39,003 nucleotides of DNA from an uncultured Bacteroidota bacterium (lineage in GTDB: Bacteria; Bacteroidota; Bacteroidia; Chitinophagales; Saprospiraceae): contig CAIZLM010000289.1 in NCBI GenBank assembly GCA_903933805.1, forward strand, positions 1 through 39,003, read 5' to 3'. Of the stretch, positions 26,022 to 33,771 are shown in pieces. Below the pieces are notes generated by a model, which made no database searches, was not told the origin of the DNA, and saw only the letters and a list, made by a program, of their open reading frames with translations. The position numbers and the translations under genes were made by a program. The stretch's first letter is position 1; each line of letters starts with the position of its first letter.

Positions 26022-27515
26022 TCAATAGCCCGGGTTTTGGGATATTGCACCATTTGTCGCCAATATTTGTGATTGTGGAATGGGAAATAATTCATGTGTT
26101 CCCGCTACAAATCCGAGGTTACCCAGTACTGTTGCGGCCTGTTTGGTACGCACCAAATCGAAAAACCGGTGCGCTTCCAGTCCGAGTTCTATACGACGTT
26201 CGCGATAAATGGCGTCCAACAAGGCTGTCCCAGTGGCTGAAATAGGCGGAATGGCAACACGGGAACGCACCTTGTTGAGCGAAATTTTGGCGGCAGTTTC
26301 GTCACCCGTGCGGTAGGCTGCTTCCGCGTGCATCAACAGCACGTCTGAGTAGCGTATCACCCGATCGTTGGAGCCCCCGTTTGGGTTTGGATCGCCAAAT
26401 GGCGCGTCTTCGCTTCTGTTGTTAAAATATTTTTTGGGGTAATACAGGGAGGGTAAGTCGCCAGTTGCCGCAAGGGTGAATATTCCCCGGTCGCCCATGG
26501 CATCTCCCACGCGGAATACGGTAGATTTGAGACGTGGGTCTTCGAAGCCTTCTTTAAAAAATTCGTCCACAAAATTTTGAGTGGGCAGGTTAAATCCATA
26601 ACCAGCAAATTGGCCCCGGGCACGCTGGAATACATTGGTAAAACTGCCTTCGTTTGAATTGTTTTTACCCCAGTTGCCCCCCGAAGCATTCATATACTGA
26701 ATTTCAAACACAGATTCCGCATTGTTCTCCCCATATAGGGTGAAGATATCTGCGTAGTTTTCTGTCAATTGATATTCATTGGAAGTGACGATGCTTTCGG
26801 CTGTTGTTCTGGCTTCGGCCCATTTTTCCCGCCACAGGTATGTTTTTACAAGAAGGGCCTGGGCGGCACCCTGCGTAATCCGGCCGAGATCGCTTTCCGC
26901 GTAAGCACTGCGTTTCCACAAATCGCGGGATGCTTCGGTCAGGTCCTTTTCGATCAAATCCCAAATGGCAGAGGCGGTTGCTCGTGGAATGTTATACTCT
27001 GAAGGCGCCAATACGTGGTCGGCAAGTGGTACACCGCCGAACATTATCACCAAATTGTAGTAATTCCAAGCTCGGATAAATTTTGCTTCACCCAAGATAC
27101 GGGCTTTTAATTTTTCATCCATGACGATGCCCGGAACTTTTTCAAGTACTACATTGGCCCGGTAGATGCCCTCATAGTCAGCACTCCACTCAGATTCCAA
27201 TAAATCGGTGTTGGTTGGTCCCTTAAAAGTTTCCAACTGCAACAGGGTGTTGACGTCGTTGTCGCCCGAGCCACCTTTTACAGCATCGTCAGACATGATG
27301 TCGCCCCAAAACCACCGAAAATGTCCCGATGGTGATATCTGAAATTGAAGGGTTGCGTACACAGCATTTACCCCAGCAACAGCGTCGTCCGCTGTTCTGT
27401 AAAAGTTCTCTTCTGTGATGCCAACGATAGGCTTTTTTTCTAAAAAGTCTTTTTGACACGCCGAAAAGGCGATAAAAAAGGACAAACAAATTTTCAATAT
27501 TGCATTCTTTTTCAT
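26022..27515 (-). CDS. SusD/RagB-family glycan-binding lipoprotein of the GH16 PUL
   Basis: 497 residues. The signal and lipobox are SFFIAFSAC (Cys20). SusD hallmarks are DFLEKKPIVGITEENFYRTADD near the N-terminus, RVIRYSDVLLMHAEAAYRTGD, LNKVRSRVAIPP and YRERRIELGLEAHRFFDLVR, and the closing FPIPQSQILATNGAISQNPGY. It should pair with the SusC of this locus, but that gene ends 2.9 kb upstream and two T9SS cargo genes lie between, an atypical order. The gap to the preceding gene is 13 bp, so it is still within one operon. It likely binds beta-glucan oligosaccharides, judging by the two GH16 enzymes downstream. Confidence 0.94.
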   Translation of the reverse strand: MKKNAILKICLSFFIAFSACQKDFLEKKPIVGITEENFYRTADDAVAGVNAVYATLQFQISPSGHFRWFWGDIMSDDAVKGGSGDNDVNTLLQLETFKGPTNTDLLESEWSADYEGIYRANVVLEKVPGIVMDEKLKARILGEAKFIRAWNYYNLVIMFGGVPLADHVLAPSEYNIPRATASAIWDLIEKDLTEASRDLWKRSAYAESDLGRITQGAAQALLVKTYLWREKWAEARTTAESIVTSNEYQLTENYADIFTLYGENNAESVFEIQYMNASGGNWGKNNSNEGSFTNVFQRARGQFAGYGFNLPTQNFVDEFFKEGFEDPRLKSTVFRVGDAMGDRGIFTLAATGDLPSLYYPKKYFNNRSEDAPFGDPNPNGGSNDRVIRYSDVLLMHAEAAYRTGDETAAKISLNKVRSRVAIPPISATGTALLDAIYRERRIELGLEAHRFFDLVRTKQAATVLGNLGFVAGTHELFPIPQSQILATNGAISQNPGY

Positions 27516-27528
27516 GCTGACTTGACTT

Positions 27529-28722
27529 TTATTCTTTTATCAATAGAATGGTGCGTGGTTGTGCATTGAATATTTTCAACCAATAGATTCCCGCTGGAAT
27601 ATTCGTAAAATCTTGATTTTGCAGGTCATTGCCGGCGAAAAACAGTGTTCCTGATGTATTTAGCAGCTCAAAATACGCTTCCTCCGTGTTTTGTTCTAGG
27701 TAAATATGCGATGAAAAGGGATTGGGAAATACGCGGCCAATGGTTGGTTGCTTCGGTGCTGTCGCACCAACGATATTCCCGGTCTCCGGCCCGCGTACAC
27801 ACAGGAGGTTGATAGATTTTGATTTCACATCGTGGGTTGTGATACCAAATCTGGTATCCAAATACCAAGCTTGAACTGTTTGGTTGGGAAGGCTGGTGGA
27901 AGACCAGTATTTTTTCAGTCCAATGGCGCTGAAAAACAAGGTGTTTATGGACGGATTGACCAAGTTTTCATCATTTAGGGACTGTAGCTCTTTGATATTG
28001 GGCAGCCGCCAGTCACTTTTACCTGCCAGTGACAAATTTTCTGCATATTGCAGTGATTGTTCCCAAGTTAGGGTGTCGTTGAGTGGCACCTTTTGCCAGA
28101 CCAACCCAGTCAATTGATCTGTGATGGTATTATTTCCATGGTCTATAAAATGGGGTATAGCAGCGGTTGGTGCATAAATGTCCCGCACAGCCCTTACGTG
28201 AAACCTTTTTGTTCCACCTGCACTGATTGTTTCTAATTTTTGGTGGTTCCCGATTCCCCCTCCGGCGTTGGTAACCCATATTTTGGTGTTGTCATTGGCC
28301 TGGCGGTTGCTTGTCCACCAATATTCGGCATTGGTAGGAGCGAAAACGGTCAAATTCAAGGCTGGATTGGAATAATTATGGTTTAAAATACAGAAAGCTT
28401 CGTGCGCATTGGGTAGCCGCCAATCGGAATAGCCGCCCAGTGTGAGGGTATCGCAATAGTTGAGCGCATTTTCGATGGTCATTTCACCACCATCGGTTTG
28501 CTGCCACATCAGTCCGGTGACAGTATCTGTCACGCTTCCGTTGCCATTGATAAGGAAGTAGGGTGTAAAGATGTTGTAGTCAGCGTCTTCACCTTGGGAA
28601 GCGGTGAAATTGCTTGTTTGGCCGGTATCAGGCAATCTAAGCATGGTTTTGACCACGTTTTGACCAAAAGTCAAAACGGATGGCAAACAAAACAATGCAA
28701 AAGAGAGGATAGTTTTTTTCAT
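27529..28722 (-). CDS. DUF1566 (Lcl) double-domain protein with T9SS type A tail
   Basis: 397 residues. The signal peptide is FALFCLPSVLTFG-Q. Two copies of the DUF1566/Lcl fold follow: GLMWQQTDGGEMTIENALNY ... GGYSDWRLPNAHEAFCILN ... YWWTSNRQ, then GLVWQKVPLNDTLTWEQSL ... LAGKSDWRLPNIKELQSL ... KKYWSSTS. The C-terminus (GRVFPNPFSSHIYLEQ to IPAGIYWLKIF) is a T9SS type A sorting domain, so the protein should be carried across the outer membrane. The fold is C-type-lectin-like, and some relatives bind collagen or glycans; ligand binding here is inference. It lies 16 bp after the YHYH gene and 13 bp before susD. Confidence 0.88.
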   Translation of the reverse strand: MKKTILSFALFCLPSVLTFGQNVVKTMLRLPDTGQTSNFTASQGEDADYNIFTPYFLINGNGSVTDTVTGLMWQQTDGGEMTIENALNYCDTLTLGGYSDWRLPNAHEAFCILNHNYSNPALNLTVFAPTNAEYWWTSNRQANDNTKIWVTNAGGGIGNHQKLETISAGGTKRFHVRAVRDIYAPTAAIPHFIDHGNNTITDQLTGLVWQKVPLNDTLTWEQSLQYAENLSLAGKSDWRLPNIKELQSLNDENLVNPSINTLFFSAIGLKKYWSSTSLPNQTVQAWYLDTRFGITTHDVKSKSINLLCVRGPETGNIVGATAPKQPTIGRVFPNPFSSHIYLEQNTEEAYFELLNTSGTLFFAGNDLQNQDFTNIPAGIYWLKIFNAQPRTILLIKE

Positions 28723-28738
28723 GCGAATTTGTGGCCTA

Positions 28739-30346
28739 CTACAGCACGATGATTTTTTTCGTTACCAATTGATTCGACAGTTGAATTTTTACAAAATACG
28801 GCCCTTTTGCCAAGTGGTTTATGTCCAATTTTGGTGTGTAATGATCTGTTTGATACACCTTTTTGCCTTTTAAATTATACAAGGATATTGCTAGAATATC
28901 ATTTGGCAGCACGGCGTCTGATAACTGTATAGAAATTCCGTCATTGGCCGGATTGGGAAACACCAAGAGTTGGCTATCATCTACTTCAGCATCGAATGTA
29001 GCCGTGGGCACATCGCATTGGGCAAAGCCATTGTATATTTGGGTGGTGGTACCCCCGGGGTTCACAAAATTGAAGGTGTAAACCCCGGCTTGTGTCCAAC
29101 TGTATTGCAGTGTGTACGTTTGGCCTGATTTCGTGTAGGTAAGGGTGTATCCGAAAGGCCCGTTTGACTGGCAATCGGTGATGACAGCTCCCTGCAACGG
29201 TGTTCCCGCTGGCCTTATTGGATTCGCATGCGCCTGTGGGATTATCTGTAAGGTATTGTCTTCTGTTACTTTTCCAACCATGTTCCCAATCATGTAGGGT
29301 GCCGTGCTTGTCCCGTGGTAGTGATAGACGCCATCGTCGCCATAGTGGCCGTGGTTGGCATCCAGTGCGATCATAGTTGCTCCATCAGGTTCCAGGCTGC
29401 CATACACAGCGAATCCATCCAGTGCAAAAGCGATGGGCAATATGGCGGGGGTTACATCGTCCAAAAATAACGGCGCAGTATGATAGTGATAATCATCTGC
29501 TCGGCCACAGTGCCCGCCATAATTGTCCAATTGGCCGTCCAAAAGTGCATCAACACCGGTATTGGTAAAGGGGTTGAAGATGGGAACGCCGTTTGCCGCA
29601 ATTGCAATGGCCCCGCGGAGGAAGTGTTGGGGGCTGACAGGCACTGGTGTTGCGGCGATCATGGGGTTGAGCGGTATTGGCCAAGCATTGTTGCCAATAT
29701 AACACTGTGGGATGGGCACTTGTTGCTGCCAACCGGTAATCCCCGTCATCATTTGATGGCTGGGAATCCCCTTGGATTCAACATAAAAATAGGTGTCGTC
29801 CCAAAAGGTATGCACCTTCGGTTTAAAGGGCTCAAAAGCAGCATCAACAAACGCTGGATCCGTCACCACCAATGCCTGTTGAATGTCTGTTTTGAAGCTG
29901 TACAAGGCAGAGACAAGCAACAAACTGATTGCTACGAGCAGGTGTTTTTGTTGGCGCTTGGCGATCAACCAATAAAAGGCCAAAGACACAATTACCATGA
30001 AAAATCCTAAAAACCAACTTTCTCCAATTGCTGTAGGCAACCCAACGCCTTGCTTGACCAGTTGCTGAATGCTGTTAGGATTATTCAGTTGCTCGAGTTT
30101 TGCAACATTTTCACGCACAATAGCCTGGTCTTGCGTGGAAAAAGCAGCGATGGGGTATTGCGCAATCTTGTGGGCAGGATCTTCTAAAAAAACATTTCCA
30201 TTCTTAAACATTAGGAAGGAAGCTTCTATGGTTTGGTTTTCCTTGGCTATGTTCCAATGTTTGAGGGGGACACGATCCTGGCTGAATCCGTGGGCAAAGC
30301 CTATTTGGCAGAACAAGCAACAGAAAACGGGCAGAAATATTTTCAT
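28739..30346 (-). CDS. YHYH-domain protein with internal membrane segments and T9SS type A tail
   Basis: 535 residues from ATG 30346; the longer in-frame start lacks a signal peptide at its front. The signal is VFCCLFCQIGFA-H. Residues ~111-128 (WFLGFFMVIVSLAFYWLI) and ~136-151 (LLVAISLLLVSALYSF) look like two membrane helices. The YHYH domain follows, with DDYHYHTAPLF (286-289) and GVYHYHGT (341-344) plus FALDGFAVYG. The last ~75 residues (LLVFPNPANDGISIQL to AKGPYFVKIQL) are a T9SS type A sorting domain. YHYH proteins have no settled function; the His/Tyr clusters suggest metal binding. It is 92 bp after susC and 16 bp before the DUF1566 gene, so part of the PUL operon. Confidence 0.85.
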   Translation of the reverse strand: MKIFLPVFCCLFCQIGFAHGFSQDRVPLKHWNIAKENQTIEASFLMFKNGNVFLEDPAHKIAQYPIAAFSTQDQAIVRENVAKLEQLNNPNSIQQLVKQGVGLPTAIGESWFLGFFMVIVSLAFYWLIAKRQQKHLLVAISLLLVSALYSFKTDIQQALVVTDPAFVDAAFEPFKPKVHTFWDDTYFYVESKGIPSHQMMTGITGWQQQVPIPQCYIGNNAWPIPLNPMIAATPVPVSPQHFLRGAIAIAANGVPIFNPFTNTGVDALLDGQLDNYGGHCGRADDYHYHTAPLFLDDVTPAILPIAFALDGFAVYGSLEPDGATMIALDANHGHYGDDGVYHYHGTSTAPYMIGNMVGKVTEDNTLQIIPQAHANPIRPAGTPLQGAVITDCQSNGPFGYTLTYTKSGQTYTLQYSWTQAGVYTFNFVNPGGTTTQIYNGFAQCDVPTATFDAEVDDSQLLVFPNPANDGISIQLSDAVLPNDILAISLYNLKGKKVYQTDHYTPKLDINHLAKGPYFVKIQLSNQLVTKKIIVL

Positions 30347-30438
30347 GACAAAAGTAGGATTTAGACTTTCATGAACCAATGTGTGGCAAACAGCCAATTT
30401 TTCCTGGGTCAATGGAAGCAGGAAAGCACATTTTTCAT

Positions 30439-33400
30439 TTAAAAAGTAAGGCTTACCCCTCCCATGATTGTTCTTGCTTGCGGATAGAAACCCCGGTCAA
30501 TACCAACTTCTAGGCTGCCACCAATATTACCGATTTCAGGATCGAGGCCGGAGTACTTGGTTAGCGTAAGTAGGTTTTGAGCAGTCACATAGATTTTCAT
30601 TTTCTCAAAATGGGCTTTTTTAAGCCATTTTGAAGGTAAATTATAGCCCAGTTGAACAGTTTTTAGGCGCAAATACGACCCGTCTTCGACAAAACGGTCA
30701 GACACTCGGGCATTCTGATTGGGATCTGTCAGGCTGACGCGTGGCTCCGAATTGGACGTTCCCGGACCTGTCCATCGCGCAAGTGCAGCAGCAGGCCGAT
30801 TGACGTAGGTGAAATCATAGCGAATGGTATTGAGGTAAATGTCATTGCCTTGTGATCCTTGTAGGAAGATATTCAATTCCAGTCCTTTCCACTCAAAATC
30901 GGTGTTGAATCCGTACGTGAACCGGGGTGTAGGGTTTCCAATGTACGTACGGTCGTTGGCATCAATGGTACCGTTGCCGTCAATATCTTTAAAGCGAATG
31001 TCACCGGGTACTGTTTCATTGCTTTGAAAGGCTGCCGACGCCACTTCTTCCGGTGTTTGAAATATTCCGTCTGTTACATACCCGAAGAAAGATGCAACGG
31101 GTTGTCCAACGTCTGTTTTGGAGGCATTGGCATTCGCAGATTGTACATAGCCGGAATACACAGGTTCACCGCCCCGTCCCAAACTGGTGACCGTACTTTT
31201 TACAAAGGCAATGTTACCGCCAATGGTGAAATGCACGGGGTGGTCAAAATTTCTGTAATTGAGGGAAAGTTCAAGCCCACGATTCTCTGCCGTTGCAACG
31301 TTTTGAATGGGTGCAGCAGTACCTGCCACCAGAGGAATGGGGGCAGCGTACAGCATATCAGATGTTTTTTTGATGTAGTAATCAGTGGTAAAATTGAAGC
31401 GGCCATCGAGCAATTCCATGTCCAGGCCGATATCTGTCTGGGTACTGGTTTCCCATTTCAAATCTGGGTTGGCTGCGCTGAGGGCTACACTGCCGTTTGT
31501 AATGTTTTCGTTGGGACCAAACGTATAGTTTTGCCCATTGTACACCACGGTGGTGAAACTGTAGTCGCCGATTTTATCATTGCCATTTTGGCCCCAACTG
31601 GCGCGTAATTTGAAAAAATTGATGGCTTTAACCTTCCAAAAATCTTCATGACTGGCGATCCAGCCTGCTGAAAAGGAGGGAAAGTAGCCGAAACGGTTGT
31701 TTTTTCCGAAACGGGAGGAGCCGTCGGCACGGAAAGTAGCGGAAAGTAAGTAGGTGTTTTTTAGTTCATAATTGGCTTTTCCAAACCAGGAGAGCAGCGA
31801 GGATTCACTGGCGTACTGGTAGGCACTTTGGGATGCAATAGGATCAATGGTGTTGGAGATATAGGCATCTTTAGGATCATTCGATGGCAAGTTGGTGTTG
31901 GCTCCGCCGTTTGCGTCAAATCGGTTGTTGAGGGCTGTTGTGCCGGCAATGAGGGTAAGGGCGTTGTTGTCGTTGAATTTTTTATCCCAGGTAAGTACAT
32001 TCTCCATCTGCCAGTTTCGCCAGTTGTTGTTGGCTACGCCCACACTGTTGACAAGGTTTTTTTCTGCTGCGGGGGCTTCACTGAGCGAGGCAATGTTGCT
32101 TAGGTCAAAACGTGGATTGAAATTACGCTGCACCGCGAAGGTGGCATCCAAACTGTACGCGCTGTGAAAAGTCAAGTTTTTCGCCAATTTTATATCTGCG
32201 TAAACGCTTCCTACCAAACGGTTACTACGCCAGGTACTGTGGGTTTGTTCAATGCCATTGACTGGGTTTGCGATGTCGGTACTGGTATAATTTGAATAGG
32301 CAAAGGTGCCGTCGGCTTTGCGAACGGGCGTGATGGGGTCCATATTCAGGGCCCGGATGATGGGGGAGTTGTACTGATTGTTTTCCGAAAGGCCTTGGCG
32401 TTCAAGCCAAGTAAAGCCGAGGTTGTTGCCGATGGTCAACCAAGGTTTCAGATCGTGTGTGCCATTAAGTCGTACGGTGGCGCGTTGAAAATTGGCTTTA
32501 TCCCCACCCACAATGCCATCCTGGGTAAAATAATTACCAGAAAGCGTGTAGGCTGAATGTTCACCGCCGCCCGTAAAGGTGAGCTGATGACTTGCAATGG
32601 GCGCGTGCTGAAATATGGCTTCTTGCCAGTCTGTTCCTGCTCCCAGGTATTCAGGATTGGCAAATTCAGGCAATGGTGTTTTCCCAGCTGCCAGGTAAGC
32701 TTCGTTTTGCAGCACGGCATACTCGCGGGCATCTAGCAGGTCAAGAAGTCTGCCCGGGCGTTGAATACCGAAGTAAGCATCATAACTGATTTTGCCGGAT
32801 TGATTGCGCTTGCCGCCTTTGGTGGTGATTAGGACCACCCCGTTTGCACCGCGGGATCCGTAAATAGCCGACGAAGCGGCATCTTTCAACACGTTGATGG
32901 TTTCAATGTCATTGGGATTGAGAAAATCCAGGCCATCCACCGGAATACCATCCACAATATACAATGGATCGCTGTTGTTGATGGTTCCGACACCTCTAAC
33001 TCTCACTGTTAGACCGCTGCCGGGCGACCCCGAAACTTGCGCAACTTGTACCCCGGCTGTACGGCCTTGCAGGGCTTGTTCTACCCGCAAAATGGGGCGT
33101 TCAGCAATTTCAGCTGCAGCAACCGTAGAAACACTACCACTGATACTCGATCTTTTTTGGCTGCCATAACCCGTAACCACCACTTCACTGAGCTGTGACG
33201 CGTTTTCCAACAGTATTACATCAATTTTTCTGCGGTTACCCACCTCAATTGATTGAGTGGTAAATCCGGTGTAGGAAAAAACCAATACTGTCTGCTCATT
33301 TGGGACCTTGATGCTAAAGTTGCCATCAATATCGGTGACAGTACCTGAATTTGTTCCCTTCAAAATGATGGAAACACCAATGGCAGGTTCGCCGCTCGCA

Positions 33401-33486
33401 TCAAGCGACACGGTGCCTACGACGTTGACTTGTGCGTGAAGGGTGATAAACAAGGTTAAAAACAGCGTAGAAAATAGAAATCGCAT
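30439..33486 (-). CDS. SusC/RagA-family TonB-dependent transporter of the GH16 PUL
   Basis: 1015 residues. The signal peptide is LFLTLFITLHA-Q. A CarboxypepD_reg-like domain (VVGTVSLDASGEPAIGVSII to FSYTGF) precedes the plug with LSEVVVTGYGSQKRSSISGS, ALQGRTAGVQV, DPLYIVDGIPVDG and the SusC signature INVLKDAASSAIYGSRGANG. The barrel ends in GGVSLTF. First gene of the seven-gene minus-strand PUL, it would import beta-glucan oligosaccharides released by the GH16 enzymes. A full copy of the palindromic repeat ends 31 nt upstream of the start codon, where promoter or leader would be. Unlike most PULs, susD is not the next gene. Confidence 0.96.
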   Translation of the reverse strand: MRFLFSTLFLTLFITLHAQVNVVGTVSLDASGEPAIGVSIILKGTNSGTVTDIDGNFSIKVPNEQTVLVFSYTGFTTQSIEVGNRRKIDVILLENASQLSEVVVTGYGSQKRSSISGSVSTVAAAEIAERPILRVEQALQGRTAGVQVAQVSGSPGSGLTVRVRGVGTINNSDPLYIVDGIPVDGLDFLNPNDIETINVLKDAASSAIYGSRGANGVVLITTKGGKRNQSGKISYDAYFGIQRPGRLLDLLDAREYAVLQNEAYLAAGKTPLPEFANPEYLGAGTDWQEAIFQHAPIASHQLTFTGGGEHSAYTLSGNYFTQDGIVGGDKANFQRATVRLNGTHDLKPWLTIGNNLGFTWLERQGLSENNQYNSPIIRALNMDPITPVRKADGTFAYSNYTSTDIANPVNGIEQTHSTWRSNRLVGSVYADIKLAKNLTFHSAYSLDATFAVQRNFNPRFDLSNIASLSEAPAAEKNLVNSVGVANNNWRNWQMENVLTWDKKFNDNNALTLIAGTTALNNRFDANGGANTNLPSNDPKDAYISNTIDPIASQSAYQYASESSLLSWFGKANYELKNTYLLSATFRADGSSRFGKNNRFGYFPSFSAGWIASHEDFWKVKAINFFKLRASWGQNGNDKIGDYSFTTVVYNGQNYTFGPNENITNGSVALSAANPDLKWETSTQTDIGLDMELLDGRFNFTTDYYIKKTSDMLYAAPIPLVAGTAAPIQNVATAENRGLELSLNYRNFDHPVHFTIGGNIAFVKSTVTSLGRGGEPVYSGYVQSANANASKTDVGQPVASFFGYVTDGIFQTPEEVASAAFQSNETVPGDIRFKDIDGNGTIDANDRTYIGNPTPRFTYGFNTDFEWKGLELNIFLQGSQGNDIYLNTIRYDFTYVNRPAAALARWTGPGTSNSEPRVSLTDPNQNARVSDRFVEDGSYLRLKTVQLGYNLPSKWLKKAHFEKMKIYVTAQNLLTLTKYSGLDPEIGNIGGSLEVGIDRGFYPQARTIMGGVSLTF

Positions 33487-33517
33487 GGTGTGATGTTTGA
33501 CATTCTAAAGAATAAAG

Positions 33518-33678
33518 GCAACTGGTTAGGCGGTCGTGTCTGAGACAAAAAAGAGGCCATTTTTTGCCAGACGAAGTGGATTTTACAGGCTGTAGCAGCG
33601 CTACGGTCAAAAAAATCTGCTAAGTATAGCGAAATTGGGCCATTTTGAGCCAGACAGCCTACCACCTAACCAGTTACG
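33518..33678 (+). repeat. Palindromic interspersed repeat, full copy 2 (161 bp)
   Basis: Same family as 10321-10483 and in the same plus-strand orientation. The left end GCAACTGGTTAG (first-pair T to C) and right end CTAACCAGTTAC form the terminal inverted repeat. The apex GTAGC-AGC-GCTAC is identical to copy 1, and the interior is complementary arm to arm (GGATTTT / AAAAAAATCTGC, GGCCATTTTTTGCC / GCGAAATTGGGCC). Differences from copy 1 are scattered single bases plus small indels. It lies just upstream of the minus-strand susC. Confidence 0.9.
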
Positions 33679-33689
33679 AATAAAGACTG

Positions 33690-33747
33690 CTTCGAACGGC
33701 CCGACACAAGTCCACGAAATATGGAATATCTTCAGGCCATTCGAAGC
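33690..33747 (-). terminator. Stem-loop after the module-repeat T9SS gene, weak terminator candidate
   Basis: GCTTCGAA (33690-33697) pairs with TTCGAAGC (33740-33747), backed by GGCC/GGCC, around a ~32-nt loop. On the minus strand it starts 24 bp after the stop of the 33772-35823 gene and is followed by AGTCTTTATTC. The loop is long and the U-tract poor. Confidence 0.45.
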
Positions 33748-33771
33748 AAACAGCGACTATTGAACAATAGA

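Noticed and set aside
29480-30010. 176-codon plus-strand frame inside the YHYH gene
   Set aside because: Antisense to a confidently assigned protein with signal peptide and sorting domain; composition is not protein-like.
31024-31608. 194-codon plus-strand frame inside the second susC
   Set aside because: Antisense shadow of a conserved TonB-dependent receptor; no supporting features.
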